From Fabrea salina (lineage: Eukaryota; Ciliophora; Heterotrichea; Heterotrichida; Fabreidae), in NCBI GenBank assembly GCA_022984795.1, contig JALIHJ010000020.1:124001-188000 (forward strand): a stretch of DNA of 64,000 bases. Direction: 5' to 3'. Positions within the stretch are counted from its first letter, which is position 1. Every line of letters begins with the position of its first letter. The position numbers and the translations under genes were made by a program. Positions 35,842 to 45,780 of the stretch are shown here, piece after piece. Under the pieces are notes generated by a model. It ran no database searches. It was not told the origin of the DNA and saw only the letters and a list, made by a program, of their open reading frames with translations.

Positions 35842-38067
35842 ATGAGTTTAAAAAGCATCATTGAAATAGCCCTACACATAGAAACCTTTAGAAACATCGA
35901 CTTGTTCCACCAAGGATTGTACACTTTGAAGTTTGCAGTGCGCACACTCCAGCCTAGTGGCATAGCAGCAGTGCCTCACAGCTGCCATACGCCTTCTCAC
36001 TCCAAAAACAGACAAAAAACAGACCCCCACAACCTTTTTCCCGCTCAAATAGACGAAAGGAACAACTCTTTTGTGTGCAGACGGTTTTTAGTGAGGTACT
36101 GCGAAGAAGAAGTGGAGATGAACGACATTGGGTACTTTAGACTGGAGGTTCCTTACGAGTCAGAGAACTACCAACTCAGAGTAGAAGTTGAACTTTTGTT
36201 TTCGGACTTGGACGGAGAGATCACCCTTGAAAAGGCTGAACAGTGCTGTTCAACTGTTGAAATGAAAAGTGTTGCCAAAAGCACCCTAATTGTGCAGGGA
36301 GACGTTCACGAGTTCTACCCTGTAGTTTACGAAGAAAACTACTTTTCAGCAGTCAACCTTATGATCCACACTGCTCTTCTGGACTTCAGGTACAAGTCAG
36401 GAGGTGCTAGGTCCAAACTATTGTCTGAGTGTTTGTTTTTTGACAAAAATAAAAAGCCCAAAACCTTCGTAGGCGCAGAAGAAACCGAAAAGGTATACCA
36501 CAAATTCATGAGCTGCCTTGTTGCTTCTTTTGAAAAACTCAGAAACGCCCTTATTGAGTTCCAAGCTAAGTGCCTGACTCCAAAAGAAAGGGAGGACTAC
36601 GGATTCAACTACATACCTCCACAGCTCTCTCAACAAGAACCTTCCCGCAACAACTCTATTGACTCACTTAACTCAGCCTTTTTGGGCTGCATTGAAGATG
36701 AGAGACCTGACATTTCTCTGTCAAGCATTTCAGGGTTTGAAGAAGAAAAATCTAAACTTGTGCTTAGGTTCAGTGAAAGAGTAGCTTCTCACGACCCTTC
36801 ACGAATCAGCAAAATGGTTATGTTTGAAGTAAACATGATGGCAGGACACCTTTTCCAAGTGTGGTACCACTTAATGGAACTAGTTAAGTTTGCTCCAAAG
36901 CCCCTAAACACCCTACTCCAAGAAAAGTTCAACGAAAAAATCAAAGAAAAACTTAGTGAACACGTTTTTAGGAGTTTATTCAGCACCAAAAACTTCAGCT
37001 TAACTACTGAAGAAAACATAGGAGAAACCCACGACCTTAGTGCTGCCAGACGCAGACAAGACAGGGCACTAAGAGGCTCTACAATACTTGAAGTTGAGGA
37101 AAAAGGAGTTTTTCCGAATCCAGAAGCCCATCCAATCTTGTTTGAAGACATTTACATCAAAGAAGTAACAAGCTCAGTGCCTTCTTTCCACCCTTTGTCA
37201 GCGTCTACCCAGGACAGTCTAGACTTTTTAGACGAGTCGGGTTCGTTCAAACTGGCTCCTAGAATATACAGAGGAATCCACCTGATAGTTTTAGTTCACG
37301 GATTCCAAGGCAACCACTTCGATATGCGACTGATGAAAAACAACATTGCTGTAGTCTACCCCGAAGCTTTATTTCTGTGTTCCAATTCTAACGAAGACTC
37401 AACTGAAGGCGACATTGGAGAAATGGGAGTGAGGCTAGCTCAAGAAGTGATGAACTTCATAAGTGAGTGGTGTCCAGGCAAAGCACTTGGAAGACTTTCT
37501 TTTATAGGACACTCTATGGGAGGACTGATCATACGGGCAGCCCTTCCTTACTTAGAGTACTACTCTTCGAAAATGCACTTTTACTTAACTTTAAGCACTC
37601 CCCACCTAGGCTACATGTACAACTCTTCCAAAATAATTGACGCTGGAATGTGGTTCTTAAAGAAGTGGCGCAAAAGTAAGTGCTTGCAGCAGTTAAGTAT
37701 GAGCGACTCAAGCAACTTCCAGCAAACCTTTATGTACGAACTTTCTCTGAAGAAAGGACTGGCGTGGTTCAAGCACGTGTTTTTAGTAAGTTCTTACCAA
37801 GATCAGTACGCTCCTTTTGACTCTGCCCGTATGGAACTCTCTGAAAAGGTAGCAAACGACCAGTTGAGGGGCCAAATATACATTGAAATGGCTAACAGCT
37901 TGCTTTCAGGGATTAGTGCAGAGTGTCTGTACAGACTTGACATTAACTTTAGGATTTCTGAAAAGTCTTTGGATTCCTTCATTGGAAGAGCTGCCCACAT
38001 TCAATTTTTGGAAAACCAGACCCTCATGAAGATGATTATCTACAGGTACCCTGAATTGTTTTCTTAA
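35842..38067 (+). CDS. FAM135-type serine hydrolase (DUF676 lipase-like)
   Basis: 741 aa. The N-terminal domain (ALHIETFRNIDLFHQGLYTL) is the FAM135 signature (DUF3657). The C-terminal alpha/beta-hydrolase of DUF676 type has IVLVHGFQGNHFDMRL, the nucleophile elbow IGHSMGGL with Ser558, and TLSTPHLGYMYNSSK. A following Asp/His pair is likely (YQDQYAPFDSARME; AAHIQFLEN). The enzyme class would cleave acyl chains of lipids; the actual substrate of FAM135 is not known to me. A paralogue lies at 56850-58646. Confidence 0.9.
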   Translation: MSLKSIIEIALHIETFRNIDLFHQGLYTLKFAVRTLQPSGIAAVPHSCHTPSHSKNRQKTDPHNLFPAQIDERNNSFVCRRFLVRYCEEEVEMNDIGYFRLEVPYESENYQLRVEVELLFSDLDGEITLEKAEQCCSTVEMKSVAKSTLIVQGDVHEFYPVVYEENYFSAVNLMIHTALLDFRYKSGGARSKLLSECLFFDKNKKPKTFVGAEETEKVYHKFMSCLVASFEKLRNALIEFQAKCLTPKEREDYGFNYIPPQLSQQEPSRNNSIDSLNSAFLGCIEDERPDISLSSISGFEEEKSKLVLRFSERVASHDPSRISKMVMFEVNMMAGHLFQVWYHLMELVKFAPKPLNTLLQEKFNEKIKEKLSEHVFRSLFSTKNFSLTTEENIGETHDLSAARRRQDRALRGSTILEVEEKGVFPNPEAHPILFEDIYIKEVTSSVPSFHPLSASTQDSLDFLDESGSFKLAPRIYRGIHLIVLVHGFQGNHFDMRLMKNNIAVVYPEALFLCSNSNEDSTEGDIGEMGVRLAQEVMNFISEWCPGKALGRLSFIGHSMGGLIIRAALPYLEYYSSKMHFYLTLSTPHLGYMYNSSKIIDAGMWFLKKWRKSKCLQQLSMSDSSNFQQTFMYELSLKKGLAWFKHVFLVSSYQDQYAPFDSARMELSEKVANDQLRGQIYIEMANSLLSGISAECLYRLDINFRISEKSLDSFIGRAAHIQFLENQTLMKMIIYRYPELFS

Positions 38068-38133
38068 TTTATTGTTAATCTAACTAAGTAACTTTTGGCC
38101 CATCTGGTTCACCCAAAAATAATTGTTGAAAAA

Positions 38134-39276
38134 ATGAAACAAGACGACTTAAGTCCAGTGACCATCAGAAGAATGCTTTCGGGCTATTTCAGCTTATTAG
38201 TTTACAAATTAAACTTCTTAGGGATATTTCCTATGCTCACAGGGGGCGTGAGTGAAATACCTACCGAGGAAGAAATATTGGGAAACGAAATTAAAACAGT
38301 TTCCGAAGAAGCTGAAGTAATCTACAACCAAGGCCCTAAGCAGTCCAAAAGTCAGTTCCTCGACTTAAAGCAGAAACTTTTATCAAAAGTCCAGAAGATG
38401 CAAGAAACTGCTAACTCTGCTAAGTTCATCCGCACAAGGGACAAACTAGTATTTGTTTCTGGGGTATTTAGGACTTGTTTGGGAATATTTATCCTAGGGC
38501 GTTTTCCTTGTTATTTCCCAGCATTCCACTCACTTGCAACTATTTTTTACATCTTTGCAAGGTGGGTTCACTACCGTGGAATGAACATGCACTACTACTT
38601 GTTTGACTTTTGTTACTACGCAAACACCCTGATAGTCATTCACTTGATGGTTCTTCCTGACAGCAAGGCACTTTACTGCATAACTTTTGCGTTCTCTCAT
38701 GGACACTTGCTGATTTCAGTTGCTATCTTCCACACTTCCCTTGTGTTCCACTCTTTGGAGAAAACCATTACAAATTACACACACTTAGTTCCTGCTATAG
38801 TGTGTTGGGGCTTAAACATTTCAAACTGCGGTTCTCCTAGTTTCGACCCTAAAGAAATTGGTCTTTTGGAGTACTACCAGTACGTTTCGATTGGCTACTT
38901 TGTTTGGTTTGCAGGGTACTACCTAATCATTTTCGTAATTACCTACGAAACCTGGAACAAGAAAGGGTACCCTAACTTGTATTCCTATGCCATGAGCAAT
39001 GAAAAGTTCAAAACCTACAAATTCTGCAATATTTTCGGACCTAAACTAAGGCCTTTGATGTTTTTAGTGCAGCATTCAGGTGTGGGGATGATAGTTTTTA
39101 TTTTTGGGTTTTTGTCGATTCACAATGTTTACTTCCAAACGCTCTTGGTTATGGGAATAACACTGCTCAGCATATGGAACGGGGCCAACTACTACTTAGA
39201 GATCTTTTCTAAAAACTACGAACTCAAACTCAAAGAACTCTCAGAACTCAAGTCCAAGCTCACTAACGATAATTAA
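38134..39276 (+). CDS. Glycerophosphocholine acyltransferase GPC1-like (DUF2838)
   Basis: 380 aa from ATG 38134; a TTG further up could add 13 residues but is not a usual start. About eight TM helices. Signature segments of the Gpc1 family: YLFDFCYYANTLIVIHL, FAFSHGHLLISVAIFHTSLV, FHSLEKTITNYTHLVPAIVC, and near the end WNGANYYLEIFSK. The enzyme re-acylates glycerophosphocholine with acyl-CoA and so rebuilds phosphatidylcholine in the ER. The residues around HGHL...FHSLEK agree with the family. Confidence 0.85.
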   Translation: MKQDDLSPVTIRRMLSGYFSLLVYKLNFLGIFPMLTGGVSEIPTEEEILGNEIKTVSEEAEVIYNQGPKQSKSQFLDLKQKLLSKVQKMQETANSAKFIRTRDKLVFVSGVFRTCLGIFILGRFPCYFPAFHSLATIFYIFARWVHYRGMNMHYYLFDFCYYANTLIVIHLMVLPDSKALYCITFAFSHGHLLISVAIFHTSLVFHSLEKTITNYTHLVPAIVCWGLNISNCGSPSFDPKEIGLLEYYQYVSIGYFVWFAGYYLIIFVITYETWNKKGYPNLYSYAMSNEKFKTYKFCNIFGPKLRPLMFLVQHSGVGMIVFIFGFLSIHNVYFQTLLVMGITLLSIWNGANYYLEIFSKNYELKLKELSELKSKLTNDN

Positions 39277-39290
39277 AAGCATATTTTAAA

Positions 39291-41099
39291 TCATATTACA
39301 TCATAACGTATGTAGCTAAAAAGCGCCATTGACCCTGTCACTAGAATCACGGTGATGAACACTAGGTTCTGTGACTCACAAAGTAAAGTTGCAATAAAAA
39401 CTAACAAGTCAGAAAGAATCCTTACTCCTTGGATACTAACTAGCAAAACACCTGCTTCTTTAGTTCCAATTTTGCCCACTAGGTTTGCAGTTACAGTGCA
39501 GCAGATTGCAAAACAAAAGCACATTAGAACTCCGCCTACTACAAGTTGCTTAGTGCCCACCACAGTAAAGTCCAGCAACAAAAAGCCTCCACAAAACCCA
39601 AACAAGTACCCAACTACCATTAAAAGCCTCATTTCAATGTTGAACCGCTGAATCAAAAACTTGCAAATTAAAGCAGGGAAGATCGCAGAAAACAGAAGCA
39701 AACTTGTTTCCCAGTGCTTCCAGTTCATAGAAAAAAGCGTTTGCAAAGGAACAGAAGTTGTGTAAGTTTCTATCAACCCCAAAGGCACAACTATCCATCC
39801 AAGACTTAACATTGAAGCGCCCCAACTGTGCCTTGTTTGACGAGTTGGTTTTTTGGGTACTAAGTCAGTGCAGTACTTAGAAATAAAGCAAATTAAGAAG
39901 CATAAAAGTATAGTACAAACAAAGTTCCCGCAGCAAGAAGGCCTTACTTGAGGCAACAGGTAAGAAACCTGTATCAAAATAAATCCTAAAACAGGCCCGA
40001 AACACAGCCCTGACACTAAGCTGAAAATAACGAGGTTGGCGTGTCTTTGCTTTTCAGTTTCTTTTTCACAGTGCCTCATAATTTTCATGTTAGCGCCTGT
40101 CATCATGCCACATCCTATCAGAAACCTACCTAGTAAAAGGACTCCTAACGACTTTGAAGCAAATCCTAAAATGTAAACTAGGTTTCCAGCTGCTGCCATC
40201 ACGCAGCCAACACTAGCAACTTTTTTGACCTTGTTAGAAGACAACTGGAAAAACCCAGCTACAAGTCCACCTAAGTGGGAAACTAGTGACAGTAAAGCAC
40301 TAAGTTCTTCTCCCATACCTAGTTCCTCGTTTTCAAAAGTAAACGTGAATGTTAAAAAGGAGTAGTTTAAAAATATCACAAAGGATACAAAGGCAAAAAC
40401 TACTGAGTTGTCGAAAAAGCTTTCTAGGGGAGTAGGGGGGTTGCAAGAGTTAGTGCGCCTTCTGGTTTGGAAGTAAACTGCAAGTGGTTTTGGTTTGAGT
40501 TCTTCACTTTCCCAGTCGTAAAGGTACTTTTGCAAACCAATTAGCTTTTCTTGCTTGGTAGTTAGTAGCAAAACTTCGTCTAGTTCCTCAATGTCTTTCT
40601 CAGTGTTGAGTTGGTTGTGTCTCTGCTTCATTTTTTCAACTAAACTCAGAATTACTGAGCGGGAAACAAAGTTCTTTAACTTAGAACTAGCTGTTTGGTA
40701 CCTTCCGTGGAAGTAGTGGTTTGAAATTTTGTCTTCGCTCGGAAACATTTTGTCCATTTCTGACAGCAAAATAGATAAAGCCTGTTCGTTCAGGTGCGCG
40801 AATTTAGACAACTGAATCCCTTCCCAGGAGAGTTGTGCCAGATCCTCTATGTATTGGATTTGGTTTTGGTAAGAGTCTAAAGCTGTGGAGTTCGGCAGTG
40901 CCCTCAGCATCTGCGTAAGTCGGATTTCTTGACTGGTTTTGTAATTAGAGATCTTAGAAACTTCGAAGTCAAGAATACTGAAGCATTCCTGTGGACTACT
41001 GGAGTTCTTAAACAACCCCCAAACTCTTTCGAAATTAACGTATTTGCTTCTGAGGTGCGGAATGACTTCTCTCTTAAACAAATCTAAAAACTCAGCCAT
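39291..41099 (-). CDS. SPX-MFS phosphate transporter (vacuolar PHT5/VPT type)
   Basis: 602 aa from the ATG at 41099; ten extra residues would be gained from ATG 41129. I prefer 41099 because SPX proteins begin near MAEFLDLFKREVIPHLRSKY. Residues 1-150 are the SPX domain with LSKFAHLNEQALSILLSEMD, the helix that binds inositol pyrophosphates. It is followed by about twelve TM helices of MFS type (LLGRFLIGCGMMTGANMKIM). In plants and yeast such proteins move phosphate into or out of the vacuole under control of inositol pyrophosphates. The Lys cluster is partly changed (KFAHLN keeps one Lys). The HAD-ITPK gene nearby could serve the same signalling system. Confidence 0.82.
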   Translation of the reverse strand: MAEFLDLFKREVIPHLRSKYVNFERVWGLFKNSSSPQECFSILDFEVSKISNYKTSQEIRLTQMLRALPNSTALDSYQNQIQYIEDLAQLSWEGIQLSKFAHLNEQALSILLSEMDKMFPSEDKISNHYFHGRYQTASSKLKNFVSRSVILSLVEKMKQRHNQLNTEKDIEELDEVLLLTTKQEKLIGLQKYLYDWESEELKPKPLAVYFQTRRRTNSCNPPTPLESFFDNSVVFAFVSFVIFLNYSFLTFTFTFENEELGMGEELSALLSLVSHLGGLVAGFFQLSSNKVKKVASVGCVMAAAGNLVYILGFASKSLGVLLLGRFLIGCGMMTGANMKIMRHCEKETEKQRHANLVIFSLVSGLCFGPVLGFILIQVSYLLPQVRPSCCGNFVCTILLCFLICFISKYCTDLVPKKPTRQTRHSWGASMLSLGWIVVPLGLIETYTTSVPLQTLFSMNWKHWETSLLLFSAIFPALICKFLIQRFNIEMRLLMVVGYLFGFCGGFLLLDFTVVGTKQLVVGGVLMCFCFAICCTVTANLVGKIGTKEAGVLLVSIQGVRILSDLLVFIATLLCESQNLVFITVILVTGSMALFSYIRYDVI

Positions 41100-41190
41100 G
41101 AATTTACTTTTTTGTAAGTAAGTAATCATAAAAAAATCGTTAAATTTAATGAAATAGTCGCCTGCTTAAGCAACTAAAGTAACAAAGTAA
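41100..41190. promoter_or_regulatory. 91-bp divergent start region
   Basis: Between the preferred ATG of the SPX-MFS gene and the ATG of Sec24. AT-rich; no clear TATAA next to either ATG. Part would be coding if the upstream ATG at 41129 is used. Confidence 0.35.
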
Positions 41191-43280
41191 ATGGAAGATA
41201 ACCAAGGACTCTCGTCTTCACCTTACATATCCCTCACCACTTACAGACCTCCCAAGACCAAACACATATTTGAAGCCAGTAAGTTTCCTGTGTCTTGTAT
41301 TGTGCAGCCTTTCCTTCCAGAAGAATCCCTTCCACTTGCCATCTTCCACACAGATGATATAGTTCGCTGTAAATTCTGCAAGTCGTACATCAACCCTTTC
41401 GTGACCTTTCAGGATAGCGGAAGTAACTGGCGCTGCAACCTTTGCAAGTGCCTTAACCCTTTGGATGCTCGGTACTTTGCTCCTTTGGACGAAAAAGGAA
41501 TTCGGACTGACTTGAACAAAAGGGTGGAACTCCAGTACTGCTCTTACGACATCATTGCTCCTGAAAGCTACATGTACAGGCCACCTATGCCAGCCGTGTT
41601 CTTTTTCGTAGTTGACATTTCTCACAAAAGCAAAGACTTAGGTTACTTAGACTGCATTTTAGATGCTATTTCTGGAATAGTTGAGGAGAGCTACATGCCT
41701 GGAATGCCCCGCACTCTGGTAGGTTTAATAGCTTTTGACACTGCTGTGCATTTTATTTCTTTTGGAGAGAACGGACCTTCAGTGGTGACTGTAGCAGAAA
41801 AGCACGACGAAGTGTTTCTTCCAGTTCCGAGAGAAAACTTATTGGTGAGTTTGGAAGACAACTCTGACAAGTTCCTTCAAGGAATTGACTTGCTGAGAAG
41901 TATGCCTAGCTTTCCAATTTCCACAGCTTACAGGTGTGCCTTAAGAGCTAGTTACTTAGTGCTGCACGACCAAGGAGGTAAAAACTTAGTATTTGTAGCA
42001 GAGAACCACTCAGAGTCTGGGCATCCTAAGGAGTTTAGCCTTAACGCAACTCTGCCTTTCTTCAAAGACTTTGCAACAGAAATGAGCCAAGTAAACGTTT
42101 CTTGTGATGTGTTCATTTGCTCTTCTCAGTACTCAAACGTTCTTTCACTTGGAGAAGTAGCTAAGTACACTGGAGGAGAGGTTTTTTACTACCCCAACTT
42201 CACTAGGAAACAAGCAGGAGAAAAGCTTGAAAACGAGATTTGGATGGTGATTACCAGGAAGACAGTTTGGGAAGCTGCAATGAGGCTGAGAGTTAGTAAA
42301 GACTGGAAAGCTACACACGTGTACGGGCACTTCGTTATAAGGTCAGGGGACCTGCTGTGCCTTCCTAACTTTAACGAGTCGCAAACCGTGACCTACGACT
42401 TTAAGTTGGAAAACATGATAACAGAGGACGATTACTTTTATTTGCAAGCTGCTTTGCTGTACACTTCTAACGAAGGCGAAAGAAGAATAAGGGTCCACAA
42501 CTTAAGAACTCCTTACACAGACCAAGTGAGGAACATATACGAGTATGCCAACAACGACACTTTAGTAGCAATCATTTCTAAAAAAGCTTTGTCAGAGATG
42601 GCGCGCCAAAGCAAACTTGAAGTAGGAAGGAACTACATTGAAGCAAGGTGCAGAGAAGTAGTCAGCAGCTGCGCTGGAAACGTTCCTAGATCACTTAACT
42701 TTTTTGTACTGAGTTGTTTAGGTGCAATGAAGCACCCTCTTTTTGTGAACCAGACCTTAGGATGTAAGTAGTATTCAGACAACATCCACCTAGATGTGTT
42801 TCAGTACTTAAGGTTTAAACTAGAAACTCTAGGAGCGTTAGGGTTTTCTATTTGGGCTTACCCAAGACTGTACCCCATCCACGAAGGCTACAACCAAGAG
42901 CCTATTAACCTTTCCTGCAACAACATTCAACCTGAAGGGGCTTACTTGCTAGACTGCGGAACAGAAATACTAGTTTGGATAGGTATGTTATCTACAGGGG
43001 GAGGGAGATTTCTTCTGAGTTCCTGATGAAGACTTTTGGAGTGTCTAGTTTCAACCCAAAAGCTTCTTGTTCTGCTGAAGACATCCAGGACGAAGACTTC
43101 CATGAGTTTTTGGGCAGTTTGCGGGGAAGCAGTGGACTGTACCAACTAGTAATCATAGTGATGAACGGAGACCCAAGAGAGCAACAGTAAGTACTACTTA
43201 GTTTCTTTTCTAGACTCGTTGAAGACAGAACTTTACTTCCGATTAGCATCCAAGAGTTCATGTCTAAAGTTTCTTACTAA
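41191..43280 (+). CDS. SEC24: Sec24, cargo-binding subunit of the COPII coat (four exons)
   Basis: About 681 residues in four exons. The zinc finger is CKFCKSYINP...WRCNLCKCLN (about 56-90), then the trunk (RPPMPAVFFFVVDIS), beta-sandwich, helical part, and gelsolin domain (GAYLLDCGTEILVWIG...REISSEFLMKTFGV). The stop is TAA 43278-43280 after SKVSY. The protein packs cargo at ER exit sites and pairs with Sec23. The N-terminus is much shorter than in animals (no long Pro-rich tail). Introns 42764-42778 and 43187-43201 fit perfectly. The one at 42983-42997 has GT-AG ends but leaves the gelsolin frame off by one; see findings. Confidence 0.92.
42764..42778 (+). other. 15-nt intron 1 of Sec24
   Basis: GTAAGTAGTATTCAG, TA at 9-10; splits a Tyr codon (T/AC). 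Confidence 0.9.
42983..42997 (+). other. Probable 15-nt intron 2 of Sec24, frame does not close
   Basis: GTATGTTATCTACAG has GT-AG ends and pyrimidine before AG, but no TA at 9-10 (TC instead). After removal the run of four G that follows leaves the next exon out of frame by one base. Confidence 0.55.
43187..43201 (+). other. 15-nt intron 3 of Sec24
   Basis: GTAAGTACTACTTAG, TA at 9-10; splits a His codon (CA/T). Confidence 0.88.
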
Positions 43281-43301
43281 GCGCATGCATTAATAAACAT
43301 T

Positions 43302-45041
43302 ATGTGCCTTAATGCCCTTTCGAACCTTAAAATAAGGGAAAAACTAGCTAAAGAAAACGCAGAGTCCTCCAAAACGGAGAAAAGGAGACTGAGGAAAATA
43401 TTCAAAGAGCTTTCTAGCAGGTGCATGCTACCTAATTCTGGAATCGACAAAGAACAGTTTTTGAGACTCACTAGCTTGCCTGGGCTTTTGGGAGAACAGG
43501 TTTTTGCAGCCCTAGACGAGGATGACGACAAGGTCCTTGACGTGAAGGAATTCATCAACGGCATAGTTAATCTTTATAAAGGCGACTTAGAAACTATTTC
43601 CGAAACTATTTTTAGGATCTTCGACTTCAACAAGAACGGCTACATTGCAAGCCAAGACGTTCTTTACATTCTTAAGTACTTGCCTAAAGAGTGCTCCAAG
43701 TGCAGAAAGTCCTTAAGAGTTAACTGGAACTACCAAGAAAAGGTTGCTGAGTTCTTCAGCCAAAGGGACTTTATACGGGCAGAGGAGTTTGAAGACGTTC
43801 TGAAAGACTGCTTAGAAATACCAGAGTTAGTGCTTCAGAGTGTGTTTAATTCCTTGCCTTTGGTGTTTGATCAAGCTATGCTTCCTCAAAGACTCATTAC
43901 TTATTCTTCGGATAGTGTTGAGTTCCAAGGCAGTCTTTCTTTCAACGAAAGAACTTACAAGTTCTTGCTTAAAAACCAAAGTTTGTACTACTTCCAAAAA
44001 GAAAACTCAGAAGTTCCAGTAGGAATCATTTTAGTTATGGACTTGTTTGTTGAGAAAAAAGACAGTTTATGCTTCCAGTTAAAAAATTCTAGGTTCAACT
44101 ATGAATTTTTCACTCAAGACGAAGTGGAAACTGACAAGTGGATCAAAAAGATCAAAGAAGCCAATAAGTACAAAGAAATACGAGACGACTACAAACTCGA
44201 ACATGTCTTAGGCGAAGGAGCTTATGGCAAAGTTATGCTAGGCGAAAATTTATACACAGGCAAAAAAGTAGCAGTTAAAATCATTTCTAAAGAACCACTT
44301 GACAAGCGGTCTGAAACTAGACTGTGGCGCGAGATTTCTATTTTAGGCATGTGCAAGCACCCTAACTTACTAGAACTCGAAGAAGTTTATGAAACAGCTA
44401 CTAAACTCTACATAGTCACAAAGTACGTTTCAGGGGGTTCTTTGTTCCAGTACTTGAAAGAAAACAACTTCAAGGTTTCCGAAGGTTTTTCTAAGAAAAT
44501 CATTCTAGACATTGCAACTGCTCTGAGCTTTTTGCACTCGTTTGGAATTATCCACCGAGACATAAAGCTTGAAAACGTACTTGTTGAAATCAAACACAAC
44601 AAAGTGAAGGCTAAAATCATAGACTTTGGACTCTCGTGCATTTTAGGGCCTAGTCAGAACTCCTATGAACAAGTAGGGACTCTTAAGTATGCTTCACCTG
44701 AGCTGATTTCCAGAATTCCTTACAGAGAGTCAGTGGATGTATGGGGTCTAGGAGTGATTGCTTATATACTCTTAGCAGGCAGAATGCCCTTTTACGGAAA
44801 GACTGACCAAGAAATTGCTACAAGAATTCTCAAGAAACCTATTGAGTTTGAGGGAGAAAAGTGGGGCCACGTTTCAGAAGGAGCTAAACATATTCTGAAA
44901 ATGCTGCTTACAAGACGTCCTGCACAAAGGATGAAGCTTAACGAACTCCTGTCAGAACCTTGGCTGACAGACTTAAAAGAAAGTGATCCAACTGGGTTGC
45001 CTACTTCAAGCATAAGTCCAAATCCTTTTTTAGGTAAATAA
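43302..45041 (+). CDS. EF-hand/PH/kinase protein, CDPK7-like
   Basis: 579 aa. Two EF-hands come first (DEDDDKVLDVKE and DFNKNGYIASQD, about 70-115), then a PH domain (about 205-285; VEFQGSLSFNERTYKFLLKN to DEVETDKWIKKIKEA), then a Ser/Thr kinase (about 295-560; GEGAYGKVMLGE, AVKIIS, HRDIKLEN, DFGLS, YASPE). The order with EF-hands and PH in front of the kinase is that of apicomplexan CDPK7, which acts on phospholipid metabolism and division. Ca2+ and phosphoinositides should both feed into its activity. The catalytic residues are complete. Its ATG is 21 nt after the Sec24 stop. Confidence 0.88.
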   Translation: MCLNALSNLKIREKLAKENAESSKTEKRRLRKIFKELSSRCMLPNSGIDKEQFLRLTSLPGLLGEQVFAALDEDDDKVLDVKEFINGIVNLYKGDLETISETIFRIFDFNKNGYIASQDVLYILKYLPKECSKCRKSLRVNWNYQEKVAEFFSQRDFIRAEEFEDVLKDCLEIPELVLQSVFNSLPLVFDQAMLPQRLITYSSDSVEFQGSLSFNERTYKFLLKNQSLYYFQKENSEVPVGIILVMDLFVEKKDSLCFQLKNSRFNYEFFTQDEVETDKWIKKIKEANKYKEIRDDYKLEHVLGEGAYGKVMLGENLYTGKKVAVKIISKEPLDKRSETRLWREISILGMCKHPNLLELEEVYETATKLYIVTKYVSGGSLFQYLKENNFKVSEGFSKKIILDIATALSFLHSFGIIHRDIKLENVLVEIKHNKVKAKIIDFGLSCILGPSQNSYEQVGTLKYASPELISRIPYRESVDVWGLGVIAYILLAGRMPFYGKTDQEIATRILKKPIEFEGEKWGHVSEGAKHILKMLLTRRPAQRMKLNELLSEPWLTDLKESDPTGLPTSSISPNPFLGK

Positions 45042-45057
45042 TTATATACGTTTCAAA

Positions 45058-45780
45058 ATGGGAGAATGTGCAAGCAGACCAACTTCAACACAGCTAGAAC
45101 ACCACTTTAAAGAAATTAACCCCAAGAACGACACTAACTTCCAGCACATTCCTATGCTGGAAGTAATAGAGCAGAACCTTAAACACGAAAAGAACATACA
45201 TGTTCTGGAATGCAAGCGCAAATGGCTTCAGAAGAAAAAACTGGAGTGCTTAAGCAGAATGGAGTCTTGTGGACAAGGCTACTCACACATTCCCGTCCTC
45301 AATATAGAAATCCAAAAAGCTCTGAATCTTGATAAAAACAAGTCATGCATAGCCATGGGAAGGCCTTTCGTAAGAATTAAAACCCAACCCCAAACTACCC
45401 AAAAAGAAACCTTTGAGTCAGATATTTTCAGACCTTGTTGGTATAAGTTCTACTCGTTCGTTTTGGACTATGAATGCGTTTCCAAAGTTGTTTTGCAAGT
45501 TTATATGAGAAAAAGCTTCAAACTAGAAACCCTTTTAGGCAGAGTTGAGTTTAAATTAGAAGACCTACAGGACCAGTTTGTAAGGGAAGGCTGGCACAGC
45601 TTAGAACCCAATAAACTAGGAGACAGTCCCTCTATCAGAGTTAGAATTCAACTGATTAGAGACCACTACTCACTCAACAAAGCACTAGCTGACTTGTGTG
45701 AAAATAAAATCGCAAACATAAACAAGTTTATTAAAGAAGCGCAAGAACTAAGCGATGACTCTGACTTTGAAAACTATTAA
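45058..45780 (+). CDS. N-myristoylated C2-domain-like protein
   Basis: 240 aa. The start MGECASRP fits N-myristoylation (G2, S6) with a Cys for palmitoylation. From residue about 80 a single beta-sandwich of C2 type is visible (HIPVLNIEIQKALNLDKNK, then GRPFVRIKTQPQTTQKETFE, then VLQVYMRKSF...LGRVEFKLEDL). The Ca2+-binding Asp of loops 1 and 3 are not evident, so it may bind lipid without Ca2+. It follows the EF-PH-kinase gene by 16 nt, and both would be at membranes. Its stop shares TTAA with the PARP gene. Confidence 0.65.
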   Translation: MGECASRPTSTQLEHHFKEINPKNDTNFQHIPMLEVIEQNLKHEKNIHVLECKRKWLQKKKLECLSRMESCGQGYSHIPVLNIEIQKALNLDKNKSCIAMGRPFVRIKTQPQTTQKETFESDIFRPCWYKFYSFVLDYECVSKVVLQVYMRKSFKLETLLGRVEFKLEDLQDQFVREGWHSLEPNKLGDSPSIRVRIQLIRDHYSLNKALADLCENKIANINKFIKEAQELSDDSDFENY

